Of a stretch of 64,000 nt of DNA, positions 55,001 to 63,999 are shown piece by piece (the first letter of the stretch is position 1; every line of letters starts with the position of its first letter). The stretch is taken from contig CAJXUY010000012.1 of the NCBI GenBank assembly GCA_913060665.1, forward strand, positions 102,127 to 166,126, read 5' to 3'. The translations under genes were made by a program, and so were the position numbers. The notes below the pieces were generated by a model. The model did not search any database, had not been told where the DNA came from, and saw only the letters and a list, made by a program, of their open reading frames with translations. The stretch is from an uncultured Oleiphilaceae bacterium. GTDB taxonomy: Bacteria > Pseudomonadota > Gammaproteobacteria > Pseudomonadales > Oleiphilaceae.

Positions 55001-55731
55001 TTACCTAAGTACACTTCCAATTCGTCTGCACCACCTATTAGCGCACCATCAACGAATACCTGAGGTGTGGTTCCTTTGCCACTTACTGCTTGCAAAGAGC
55101 TATAGCTAACACCATTTTGGCCTAGTTCGATATCTTCATAGCGCACGCCTTTCTCTTCTAACAAGTTGCGCGCTCTGTGACAGTGTGAGCAGCCTGGCTT
55201 GCTAAATAGGGTGACACGTGACGGCAACTTCGCGTTAGGGTTGATATAATTAAGCATCGTATCGGCATCAGACACTTCAAAAGGGTCGCCCGGCTTTTGA
55301 GGCTCAATAAACATTTTTTCGATCATGCCGTCTTTAACTAGCATGGAGTATCTCCATGATCGCTTGCCAAAACCCAGTTCATTCTTGTCTACAGCTAACC
55401 CCATCCCTTCTGAAAAATCTGCGTTTCCGTCTGGTAAGAAGAAGATATTTTCGGCATTCTGGTCTTCTTTCCATGCGTCCATTACAAACGGATCATTAAC
55501 CGATAGACAGATGATGCTATCAACACCGTTGTCTTTAAGTACTCCCGCCAACTCGTTGTAACGTGGCAAGTGAGTGCTTGAGCACGTCGGGGTAAATGCT
55601 CCCGGTAATGCAAACAACACAACCGTTTTACCTGCAAACAATTCGTTAGTGGTAACTTGCTTCCACTCATTATTTTCACGAGTCGGAAAAGTAACTTGCG
55701 GTACTGCGTGGCCTTCTTTTGATTGCAACAT
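54997..55731 (-). CDS. Peroxiredoxin-glutaredoxin fusion protein (glutathione peroxidase)
   Basis: A 244-residue fusion. Residues about 1-165 are a Prx5-type peroxiredoxin with peroxidatic Cys50 in GAFTPTCSSTHLP. Residues about 170-244 are a glutaredoxin with active site Cys181-Ser-His-Cys184 and the glutathione-binding TTPQVFVDG and GGADEL. It reduces peroxides with glutathione supplied through its own glutaredoxin domain, as in Haemophilus and Chromatium hybrids. The CSHC site differs from the usual CPYC. AGGAGA precedes the ATG. The next gene downstream is a disulfide reductase. Confidence 0.95.
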   Translation of the reverse strand: MLQSKEGHAVPQVTFPTRENNEWKQVTTNELFAGKTVVLFALPGAFTPTCSSTHLPRYNELAGVLKDNGVDSIICLSVNDPFVMDAWKEDQNAENIFFLPDGNADFSEGMGLAVDKNELGFGKRSWRYSMLVKDGMIEKMFIEPQKPGDPFEVSDADTMLNYINPNAKLPSRVTLFSKPGCSHCHRARNLLEEKGVRYEDIELGQNGVSYSSLQAVSGKGTTPQVFVDGALIGGADELEVYLGK

Positions 55732-56002
55732 TTGTATCTCCTAGAGTTTGATGGTGAGCTGATGAGTATAAGATAAGACAAATCTAATTATTAATATAAT
55801 CAATTGTATTAATTATAATGATAGCTTTTATATATTGACGGTATTTTACCTCTACTTTGAGTTGCGGGCGTCGAGTTGTTTTAGGTTCAAGACTCTGCGA
55901 ATATGAAGCATCACTTAGTCTAGCTAACTTATCTTGAATCACGAGAGCCGGTTCACTAACACGTCTAATCTTATACCTAAACCAGATGTTACCGGGGAAC
56001 AT

Positions 56003-56668
56003 ATGTCATTTTTACAATACTGGCCTGAGTTTTTAGCCGTAGTCACGGTGCACCTGCTAGCCGTTGCAAGCCCCGGCCCTGACTTTGCTGTGGTCGTTAG
56101 ACAGAGTCTGAGCTTTGGCCGCAAAGAAGCGATAGTAACCAGTATAGGTGTGGGTGTAGGCATTTTACTGCATGTCACCTACTCTCTTTTAGGGTTGGGG
56201 TTATTGATTTCTCAGTCTGTTGTGGCCTTTAATATTCTTAAAGTGCTGGCTGTTTGCTATCTACTGTTTGTAAGTTGGCATTGCATTAACGCCAAACCAA
56301 AATCACTGCACTTAGCAGAGCCTGACCACCCAAATAGCCGATTATTATCGACACAGTCAGCCGCATCCTGCTTTCGTCTTGGCTTTCTAACTAACGCGCT
56401 TAATCCCAAAGCCACTCTCTTTTTTGTTGCGCTCTTTACAGTAGTGATTAGCCCAGAAACACCTGTCTCGGTGCAACTGTTTTACGGGTTGTGGATGGCG
56501 TTTGCGACGGGTCTATGGTTTATAGGTTTATCGCTGTTTTTCTCACAACAAAACGTTCGGTCTTTTTTCTCTCATTTCGGACACTGGGTCGAACGAGTAA
56601 TGGGAGGTGCGTTATTCTTACTGGCCAGTAAACTCGCACTTGAAACGCTAGAGAACCCCGAACAATAG
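56003..56668 (+). CDS. LysE/RhtB family amino acid exporter
   Basis: A 221-residue inner-membrane protein with six helices and the RhtB signature SPGPDFAVVVRQSLSFGRKEAI (in parts, residues about 24-45), plus FLTNALNPKATLFFVALFT near residue 130. Such proteins export threonine, homoserine or related compounds. The frame starts at a TTG at 55934, but the ATG at 56003 has GGGGAAC upstream and gives the family length. The specific substrate is unknown. Confidence 0.9.
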   Translation: MSFLQYWPEFLAVVTVHLLAVASPGPDFAVVVRQSLSFGRKEAIVTSIGVGVGILLHVTYSLLGLGLLISQSVVAFNILKVLAVCYLLFVSWHCINAKPKSLHLAEPDHPNSRLLSTQSAASCFRLGFLTNALNPKATLFFVALFTVVISPETPVSVQLFYGLWMAFATGLWFIGLSLFFSQQNVRSFFSHFGHWVERVMGGALFLLASKLALETLENPEQ

Positions 56669-56832
56669 ATTTTGTTAAACTCACCGATATTCCCCCTCGT
56701 TTTATGGCACTGGCACTCTGCAGCGAGAACTGCTACCTTCGAGTTTTAGTGCTACATTTCCTGTACTGGTTAAAAAATACTGACCATATAAAGAATTTAA
56801 ACCTACTAGACCGTTGAGTTTAAGGACCACAG

Positions 56833-57663
56833 ATGAAAACCGGTTGGGCTATTCCACAAACATACACGCTTTTTAAAGCAGGTATCCTCTTTTTATTACT
56901 AAGCCTAAGCCAGGCTACTTTTGCTCAAGGCGTAGAGGTCATCCCTGTCCAATACCGGTCTGCAGAAGACGTAGCTAGCCAAATAAAAGCCCTCTACCCA
57001 GAACAGCAGGTTCAGGTGGTGGGCAGGTATCAGCAGTTAACCGTAAGAGCAGATGAACAAACCATAGACGAGATAAAACAACTCGTTATGTCTTTGGATA
57101 CAGCACCTCACCAGTTTTTAATTAGTGTTTCCGGGAACGCCAACAGCCAACATAACCGCTCCGAAGTCTCTGGGTCGATATCGACATCACCCCACTCATC
57201 CAGCAGTAACAACACCGTTACCGTCAAAGCCCAAAATAAGACCTATAAGACTCGCGGCTCGGGCAGTCAGGTCATCAGGGTGTTAGAAGGGCATTCAGCT
57301 TATATTAGTGCAGGACAAAAGAAGCCGGTGCGAGATCGCCAACGGGTTAACGGCCAATGGGTCAACGACGTAAGTTACATCGATATGACCAGCGGATTTT
57401 ATGTGGAACCAAGGCTCATTGGCAGCGACCAGGTTGAGTTGAAAATTCGTACACAGCAAAACCAGGCAAGCAAGCAACACTACAATGAAATTGATACCGC
57501 AACCACGGACTCAGTACAAATCGTTAAATTAGGTGAGTGGTCTACGATTGGAGGAACCTACCAAGACAGTCAAAGTAACAATGGAGGTATTAGTTACTCA
57601 ACCCAGCGGCAAAGTATCGATAATCAAAGCCTGACAATTAAAGTAGAGCTTGTCGACCACTAA
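56833..57663 (+). CDS. Exported secretin-N-domain-like protein
   Basis: A 276-residue protein with a signal peptide (cleavage about residue 32, LSQATFA). The mature N-terminus VEVIPVQYRSAEDVASQIKALYPEQQVQVVGRYQQLTVRADEQTIDEIKQLVMSLD (in pieces, about 34-95) has the repeat pattern of secretin N0/N1 domains. A Ser/Asn-rich segment follows, then a beta-rich part (VLEGHSAYISAGQKKPVRD, GFYVEPRLI, LGEWSTIGG) that resembles the start of a secretin core but lacks a pore. It may be a periplasmic assembly or stand-alone protein. No other secretion genes are adjacent. Confidence 0.7.
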   Translation: MKTGWAIPQTYTLFKAGILFLLLSLSQATFAQGVEVIPVQYRSAEDVASQIKALYPEQQVQVVGRYQQLTVRADEQTIDEIKQLVMSLDTAPHQFLISVSGNANSQHNRSEVSGSISTSPHSSSSNNTVTVKAQNKTYKTRGSGSQVIRVLEGHSAYISAGQKKPVRDRQRVNGQWVNDVSYIDMTSGFYVEPRLIGSDQVELKIRTQQNQASKQHYNEIDTATTDSVQIVKLGEWSTIGGTYQDSQSNNGGISYSTQRQSIDNQSLTIKVELVDH

Positions 57664-57688
57664 ATACGAATCAGGTTGCGCATCGCCC

Positions 57689-58444
57689 TTACTTAGAGAC
57701 TATATCCTCAAGTAACAGGTCTTTTGCCCTATTCACCTGCGCTGCCAAAAAGTTACTGCCTCCTCGATCTGGATGCAGTTTTTGCATCAGCTTACGATGA
57801 GCATCCAATATTTCCTGCTTGGAGGCCCCTTCCGATAACCCTAGAACCTGTAATGCTTCGGTCACATCCATCTCAGTATTATGGCTAGGCACATTTAGCT
57901 CATCAAATTGATAGCCAAATTGTATTGCTTTTTGTCGCCAGTCTAGACCTATATGACGTTGTAAAAATGCATCAAATACCGGTAATGAATCTGCATATCG
58001 ATTAGACGCTAACTGATAAAGCTGAAAGAGCTGCTGCGTCCCTAGGTCGGTTAAGTACAGTCCTTTAAATTCTCCCTGCAATACCTCACCGTCTATCTTG
58101 CCGCTGAAGTGCTCTAGTGACATAGTCAGTAGAGAGGTCTCAACCGTTGACACCGTATCCGAGCCAGAGCTATTAGGTGTTCCTATTCGTTGCTTTAGGT
58201 AGCGAAACAGCGGGATATACCGTAATAAAGATGGCAACTTTTTAGCAAACGGAAGAGCCGCTGCAACGACTGCTGCCACAAAGTGAATCCTGCCGGTTAG
58301 CAGCAACAACAACAAAACAGACGCCGCCAATGCTATCGCGATAATATAGGCCAGTTGACGACGCTGCTTAGGGCCACTATTAATGCCATAGCGTATTAAC
58401 GTAAACACTAATAGTGCCGCTAAAAAACCAATAATTATATGCAT
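57689..58444 (-). CDS. Membrane-anchored J-domain protein
   Basis: A 251-residue protein. Two hydrophobic segments at the N-terminus (about residues 3-17 and 30-55) anchor it in the membrane. The C-terminus is a short J-domain with the invariant HPD (KLMQKLHPDRGG near residue 222-230), which would stimulate DnaK. The middle region is unrecognised. The layout resembles DjlA/TIM14-type co-chaperones. It converges with the secretin-like gene, 25 bp apart. Confidence 0.82.
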   Translation of the reverse strand: MHIIIGFLAALLVFTLIRYGINSGPKQRRQLAYIIAIALAASVLLLLLLTGRIHFVAAVVAAALPFAKKLPSLLRYIPLFRYLKQRIGTPNSSGSDTVSTVETSLLTMSLEHFSGKIDGEVLQGEFKGLYLTDLGTQQLFQLYQLASNRYADSLPVFDAFLQRHIGLDWRQKAIQFGYQFDELNVPSHNTEMDVTEALQVLGLSEGASKQEILDAHRKLMQKLHPDRGGSNFLAAQVNRAKDLLLEDIVSK

Positions 58445-58620
58445 CTATAACACTCTTAGATCATCATGAGCCTTAACCATACGTTAGCCACCCTCTGGTA
58501 ATCAACCTACAAATTTAATCAAAGCATCCATCTATTTGAGAGAATAGAAGAGTATGATAGATTAAGCGGCTATCATTGGTCTATTACGTTGTCCGACTCG
58601 ATCGGTTTAAGGAGCTTCAT

Positions 58621-59466
58621 TTGATCGTCTATCAAGGTGTACAAGGCGCATATTCTCACCTTGCCTGTCAGCATGTTTTTCCTCAGCGAGAGGCCACTGC
58701 CTGCGAGACCTTTATTGAAGCGATGCAAGCCGTTGAACAAGGTCGTGCCAATCTTGCCATGATCCCAGTCGAAAATTCAACCGCTGGGCGAGTCGAAGAA
58801 ATCTACCGCCTGATTCCCAAAATGAGCTTACATATCGTTGGGGAACACTTTGAACCGGTAAACCACTGTTTGTTGGCACTACCCAATGCAACACTTGAAA
58901 CCATTCGAACGGTAGGGTCTCACCCCCAAGCTCTGGCTCAGTGCAATAACCATATCGCTGAACTAACATTGGCGGAAGTGGCCAAACTTGATACAGCTGG
59001 TGCCGCACATGAAGTCAGCCAAGGCGAAGACCTGCGCCAAGCAGCCATCGCGTCTTCACTGGCAGCAGAGCTCTACGGGCTAAAGGTACTGAAAGAAAAC
59101 TTTCAGGATGAGCAAGGTAATACAACACGATTTATTATTCTTTCCCATACGGAGCAACTCCCGGTATTTGACCCTCAAAAATCTTATATTACATCTCTGA
59201 TCTTTCGCGTGCGCAATATTCCAGCCGCGCTTTATAAAGCCCTTGGAGGGTTCGCCACCAATGGCGTCAACCTGGTGAAACTCGAAAGCTATATGCCTGG
59301 AGGCCGCTTGAATGCAAGCCAGTTTCATGCAGATATTGAAGGCCACCTAAGTATGCGATCAATGGAATTAGCCATTGAGGAGCTAAGCTTTTTTGCTGAG
59401 GAGGTCCGAATTCTAGGGACTTATGAAGCCCATGCTTTTCGAACCAGCGCCAACTTCCATGAATAG
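58621..59466 (+). CDS. pheA: Prephenate dehydratase (monofunctional)
   Basis: A 281-residue enzyme converting prephenate to phenylpyruvate for phenylalanine. Visible parts are YQGVQGAYSHLA at the start, the substrate motif IPVENSTAGRVEEIY near residue 55, the catalytic GNTTRFIIL near residue 165, and a C-terminal ACT regulatory domain (about 185-265, with KLESYMPGGR). There is no chorismate-mutase domain, unlike E. coli PheA. The frame is open from 58576, but the TTG at 58621 has AAGGAG six bases upstream and matches the family start. Confidence 0.93.
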   Translation: MIVYQGVQGAYSHLACQHVFPQREATACETFIEAMQAVEQGRANLAMIPVENSTAGRVEEIYRLIPKMSLHIVGEHFEPVNHCLLALPNATLETIRTVGSHPQALAQCNNHIAELTLAEVAKLDTAGAAHEVSQGEDLRQAAIASSLAAELYGLKVLKENFQDEQGNTTRFIILSHTEQLPVFDPQKSYITSLIFRVRNIPAALYKALGGFATNGVNLVKLESYMPGGRLNASQFHADIEGHLSMRSMELAIEELSFFAEEVRILGTYEAHAFRTSANFHE

Positions 59467-59659
59467 ATATTTATATATCGGTTTATACGTATCTATATTT
59501 TCGAGCAGCTGCTTATAATAACTCGATTACGATACAGCAAAGACTGGTTCGCATTTCATACCCCTCCAGCTTATCAACGTAAACATCACTCTTCTTTTTT
59601 CACTCGCTATACTATCAAGTGTTATGACAGATTAAGAATAATATAACGGAGAAGCACCC

Positions 59660-60781
59660 ATGCTAAAGCGCATGATCATAATGGTTTTAACACTTACTAT
59701 CTTATTTGGTGGTATGTTCTGGTTCTTAGGGTATTTCAAACCCAAAATGATCAACCAACACTTTGCAAACTTTCAACCACCTCCGGCTACCATTTCGTCT
59801 GCTACGGCTACGACCAGTTCCCGTATACCTTTTCTTGAGTCAACAGGCAGTGTAGTGGCGGTTCAGGAAGTCGTTGTCACCAGTGAAGTAGCGGGCCCCA
59901 TTCAGTCAATTAATTTCAAGTCGGGGCAGGATGTTGAGGCAGGAACGCTTCTCGTTAAGCTTGACACCTCTGTTGATCAAGCTGAGCTCAAAGGGTTAAT
60001 TGCCTCAGGTAAACTAGCAGAAGCCAACTTTAAGCGTGACAAGCAGCTAATAGAGCGTAAAGCTGTCAGCTCTCTAAACTACGAAACCAGTATTGCAGGG
60101 CTTCGTAATGCAGAGGCCAATATTGAAAGTCAAAAGGCAACCATCAATAAAAAATCCATACGGGCGCCATTTGGTGGCAAACTAGGCCTTCGGAAAATAG
60201 ACCTTGGTGAATACTTGCAAGCGGGGACACCTATCGTGTCTTTGCAAGCATTAGATCAGGTCTATGTTGACTTTTCACTACCGGAACATAACTTCAGTCA
60301 GGTTAAAATAGGCCAAACAGCCCTTATAAAAGTCGCCGCTTGGCCCGAAAAAGAGTTTAGCGGAGTCATTACAGCAATCGATGCCCGTATCAGCGAAGCC
60401 ACTCGAAATTTCACTATTCAAGCCACTATCGATAATCCAGATCATGCATTACTACCTGGTATGTTTTCTGAAGTAAGGCTTATTACCGGTCAGCCGAAAG
60501 CACTGGTTACCGTACCTGAGCAAGCCGTTGAACGAAAACTATATGGCACCTCGGTATTTGTAATATCTGAAAGCACACCTGAATCACCTACTTCAGAAGC
60601 ATCAAACCCTGGACCTGTTTTGACCGTAGAAAGGCGCTACGTAAAAACCGGCCTCAGCATTGATGGTCATATTGAAATAACCTCTGGCTTAGAAAGTGGT
60701 GAGCAAGTGGTTGTTGCTGGTCAGTTAAAGCTACAAAACGGCTCACGTGTTGTGATCAACAACACCGTCGAACTCAACTAA
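59660..60781 (+). CDS. RND efflux pump periplasmic adaptor subunit
   Basis: A 373-residue membrane-fusion protein with one N-terminal membrane anchor (about residues 5-24). The split lipoyl domain (VTSEVAGPIQSINFKSGQDVEAG and IRAPFGGKLGLRKIDLGEYL) flanks a short coiled-coil hairpin (about 105-165), and beta-barrel and membrane-proximal domains follow. It links the inner-membrane RND pump to an outer-membrane channel, which is not encoded nearby. The RND gene starts 9 bp later. Confidence 0.94.
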   Translation: MLKRMIIMVLTLTILFGGMFWFLGYFKPKMINQHFANFQPPPATISSATATTSSRIPFLESTGSVVAVQEVVVTSEVAGPIQSINFKSGQDVEAGTLLVKLDTSVDQAELKGLIASGKLAEANFKRDKQLIERKAVSSLNYETSIAGLRNAEANIESQKATINKKSIRAPFGGKLGLRKIDLGEYLQAGTPIVSLQALDQVYVDFSLPEHNFSQVKIGQTALIKVAAWPEKEFSGVITAIDARISEATRNFTIQATIDNPDHALLPGMFSEVRLITGQPKALVTVPEQAVERKLYGTSVFVISESTPESPTSEASNPGPVLTVERRYVKTGLSIDGHIEITSGLESGEQVVVAGQLKLQNGSRVVINNTVELN

Positions 60782-60790
60782 GGAGGCGGT

Positions 60791-63700
60791 ATGCGCTTTA
60801 CTGATTTATTCATACGCCGCCCAGTTCTAGCGTCGGTTGTCAGCCTGGTTATTCTGCTGCTCGGGCTCAACGCATTAAAAGAACTACAGGTACGCCAATA
60901 CCCTGAGCTGGAAAACTCAATTATATCGATAGTTACCGCCTACCCTGGTGCTAGCTCAGAACTGGTGGCAGGCTTTATCACCACCCCCATACAGCAAGCC
61001 GTAGCCAGCGCGGAAGGTATAGACTACCTCAAGTCCACCAGCTCTCAAGGTGTTAGCTTAATTCAGGCCCACCTCAAACTGGGCCAAAACGCTAATGAAG
61101 CGATGACCGAGGTACTGGCAAAAGTGTCTGAAGCCCGAAAAGAGCTTCCCGCAGACGCTGAAGAGCCGGTTGTTTCAAAATCGACTGGCGGTACAACATC
61201 TCTGCTCTACCTAAGTTTTTCAAGTGAACAGATGGAAGAGACCCAAATTACTGATTACCTAAAGCGCGTAGTACAACCGCAACTGGAAACACTTGAGGGA
61301 GTTGCCAGTGCAAAGATTCTCGGTGAAAAGTCATTCGCGATGCGAGTATGGCTTAACCCGGGGAAATTAGCCGCCTATCAATTAACCCCGCAAGATATCG
61401 CCTCGTCCCTTAACAGTAATAGCTTTCTATCCGCTGCCGGGCAAACCAAAGGACAGTATGTTGCTATCAATGTAACCGTAGACACTGACCTCAAAAGCAT
61501 TAATGAATTTCAAGATCTAGTCATTAAACGGGAGAAAGGAACACTCGTCAGACTTCGCGATGTCGCAACCGTAGAACTGGGAGCAAAGAATGACGATTCA
61601 GCCGTATATTTTAATGGTAAACGGGCCGTTTTTATCGCTATTGATGCGCAACCCTCGGCCAACCCATTAACAGTAATCGATGGTATTTACGAAAAACTAC
61701 CAGACATTCAACGCCAGCTTCCCAGCGCACTTCAAGCGAAAATAAACTACGATGCTACTCGTTTTATTCGAGATTCCATCTCGGAGGTCGTGAAAACAGT
61801 TGGCGAAGCAACCGTGATCGTTATTTTTGTCATATTCTTGTTTTTGGGCAGCGGTCGAGCCGTATTGATTCCCGTTGTGACCATTCCGCTATCATTAATT
61901 GGTGTCTGCTTTTTTATGCTGACAATGGGATACTCCCTCAACTTACTCACACTCCTGGCAATGGTTCTAGCCATAGGCTTAGTCGTAGATGATGCGATCG
62001 TAGTGGTAGAAAATATTCACCGCCATATCGATGAAGGCCTCACACCTTTTAAAGCCTCAATTGAAGGCGCAAGGGAAATCGCAGGCCCGGTTATATCGAT
62101 GACCCTGACACTTGCGGCGGTCTACGCACCTATTGGCTTTATGGGCGGCTTAACAGGTGGCTTGTTCAAAGAGTTTGCATTTGCACTTGCCGGCGCGGTT
62201 ATTATTTCCGGTATCATTGCACTAACACTGTCACCGATGATGTGCTCCAAGCTGCTGACAGAAACAAACAGCCCAATGGCTCAACGCCTCGATAAACTGT
62301 TCGATAAAATCAGAGACCGCTATCAGCGACGCCTACACAATACCCTGAACTATAAGTCGGTGACATTCGTGATGGTGTTAACCATGCTAGTCAGCTGTGT
62401 GTTTCTCTATCAATTTTCTAACAAAGAGCTGGCCAGAAGTGAGGATCAGGGGATTATATTTAGCCTATCAACCGCTCCTGAAAGCGCGACCCACGATTAT
62501 GTTGACGCGTACACAGGTGAGCTACTTAAAGCCATCGACTCGTTTGAAGAGAAGGAAGGCTCTTTCGTCGTAGCAGGGATGGAGAGCGTTAACTCTGTAT
62601 TCTCTGGCATGCTATTAAAGCCATTTAGTGAACGAAAGCAAACTCAAATGGAGTTAGTGCCTGTTATGCAACAAAAGTTATCGGGTATAGCGGGGTTTAA
62701 TTCTGTTTCATTTAATCTACCCACCCTGCCCGGTGCCAGCGGCCTGCCAATTCAATTTGTAATCACCTCTGCGCAAGACCACGAAGTGTTATATGAGCTT
62801 GGCCAAGGACTCCTCGTAGAGGCCATGCAAAGCGGCATGTTTATCTTTTTAGATTCCGATCTAAAATTCAACAAACCGAAAGCCAATATAAGCATTAACC
62901 GCAGCAAAGCCGCCGAAATGGGCATTAGCATGCAAGATATCGGTTCTGCCCTTAGTACCATGCTAAGTGGCGGCACCGTTAACCGCTTTAATGTAGATGG
63001 CAGAAGCTATGACATCATCCCCCAAGTTGAACGCGACTATAGACGAACCTCTAAACAACTGAACGACTATTATATTCGAACGGCAGAAGGCACTTTAATC
63101 CCACTCTCGACTGTAGCAAAGGTAACAGAGGACGTAGAGCCCAATAAACGGGGTCAGTTTCAACAACTCAACTCTATGGTAATTGAAGGTGTGATGCGCC
63201 CGGGCGTGAGCTTGGGAGATGCTTTAGGCTATCTTGAATCTACTGCATTGGAAACGTTTCCGAAGGGCATAGGTATTGATTATGCCGGACAGTCGCGACA
63301 GTTTATTCAAGAAGGCAGCGCACTCATATTCACCTTCTTCTTTGCCCTTATTATGATTTATCTTGTGCTGGCTGCTCAATTTGAAAGCTTCCGTGACCCC
63401 TTTATTATTTTGATCAGTGTACCTATGTCGCTACTGGGCGCTTTATTACCCATAGCATTTGGCGTCACTTCGATCAATATATACACTCAGGTTGGGCTCG
63501 TCACACTGATTGGTCTAATCAGTAAACACGGCATACTAATGGTGGAATTTGCCAACAAGCTGCAAGTTGAAGAAGGGCTTGGCAAAAGGGATGCCATAGA
63601 GAAAGCCGCAGGCATTCGCTTAAGAGCGATATTAATGACAACCTCTGCTATGGTGGTTGGCGTACTGCCATTAATTCTAGCGTCAGGCGCAGGTGCAGCC

Positions 63701-63850
63701 AGCCGTTTTGATATAGGCTTAGTCGTTGCATCAGGGCTTTCTGTGGGTACCATTTTTACGTTGTTTGTAGTACCCGCTATGTATGTTATCGTCGCTAAAG
63801 ATCGTAGCAAAGAGACAAAGCCAAAAGAATCCTCCTCCCAATTAGCTTAG
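60791..63850 (+). CDS. RND family multidrug efflux transporter permease (HAE1 type)
   Basis: A 1019-residue inner-membrane pump with twelve helices and two large periplasmic loops. The proton-relay acids lie in IGLVVDDAIVVVENIHRHIDEG near residue 400 and the essential lysine in LIGLISKHGILMVEFANKLQ near residue 910. The start FTDLFIRRPVLASVVSLVILLLG is typical of AcrB/MexB relatives. The acidic pair places it with drug-type, not heavy-metal, RND pumps. It is cotranscribed with the adaptor. No regulator is adjacent, so inducers are unknown. Confidence 0.95.
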   Translation: MRFTDLFIRRPVLASVVSLVILLLGLNALKELQVRQYPELENSIISIVTAYPGASSELVAGFITTPIQQAVASAEGIDYLKSTSSQGVSLIQAHLKLGQNANEAMTEVLAKVSEARKELPADAEEPVVSKSTGGTTSLLYLSFSSEQMEETQITDYLKRVVQPQLETLEGVASAKILGEKSFAMRVWLNPGKLAAYQLTPQDIASSLNSNSFLSAAGQTKGQYVAINVTVDTDLKSINEFQDLVIKREKGTLVRLRDVATVELGAKNDDSAVYFNGKRAVFIAIDAQPSANPLTVIDGIYEKLPDIQRQLPSALQAKINYDATRFIRDSISEVVKTVGEATVIVIFVIFLFLGSGRAVLIPVVTIPLSLIGVCFFMLTMGYSLNLLTLLAMVLAIGLVVDDAIVVVENIHRHIDEGLTPFKASIEGAREIAGPVISMTLTLAAVYAPIGFMGGLTGGLFKEFAFALAGAVIISGIIALTLSPMMCSKLLTETNSPMAQRLDKLFDKIRDRYQRRLHNTLNYKSVTFVMVLTMLVSCVFLYQFSNKELARSEDQGIIFSLSTAPESATHDYVDAYTGELLKAIDSFEEKEGSFVVAGMESVNSVFSGMLLKPFSERKQTQMELVPVMQQKLSGIAGFNSVSFNLPTLPGASGLPIQFVITSAQDHEVLYELGQGLLVEAMQSGMFIFLDSDLKFNKPKANISINRSKAAEMGISMQDIGSALSTMLSGGTVNRFNVDGRSYDIIPQVERDYRRTSKQLNDYYIRTAEGTLIPLSTVAKVTEDVEPNKRGQFQQLNSMVIEGVMRPGVSLGDALGYLESTALETFPKGIGIDYAGQSRQFIQEGSALIFTFFFALIMIYLVLAAQFESFRDPFIILISVPMSLLGALLPIAFGVTSINIYTQVGLVTLIGLISKHGILMVEFANKLQVEEGLGKRDAIEKAAGIRLRAILMTTSAMVVGVLPLILASGAGAASRFDIGLVVASGLSVGTIFTLFVVPAMYVIVAKDRSKETKPKESSSQLA

Positions 63851-63861
63851 ATAACCATCAA

Positions 63862-63890
63862 GCCTCCTACTACACGCAGTAGTAGGAGGC
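63862..63890. terminator. Strong hairpin after the RND gene
   Basis: GCCTCCTACTAC pairs perfectly with GTAGTAGGAGGC across a five-base loop, 12 bp after the RND stop codon. A T-run is lacking, so it may be an atypical or bidirectional terminator or an RNA-stabilising structure. A further inverted repeat, CCTCTGCGC (63891-63899) with GCGCAGAGG (63942-63950), follows. Confidence 0.55.
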
Positions 63891-63915
63891 CCTCTGCGCA
63901 TTCCTAACCCTAGCC

Positions 63916-63999
63916 TTAATAATCTCTGTGGCCGTGATGAAGCGCAGAGGCTGTGAAAGTATCAACAAATAAGAGGCTTTTTGCCTTCAAGGCGGATTC
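63916..63999 (-). CDS. Possible C-terminal end of a minus-strand gene (partial)
   Basis: An open frame enters from the right edge on the minus strand and stops at TAA (63916-63918), giving 27 residues (ESALKAKSLLFVDTF...HHGHRDY). It would converge on the RND gene. It is too short to identify and may be chance; the hairpin between the two genes mildly supports a real gene end. Confidence 0.3.
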   Translation of the reverse strand, partial: ESALKAKSLLFVDTFTASALHHGHRDY

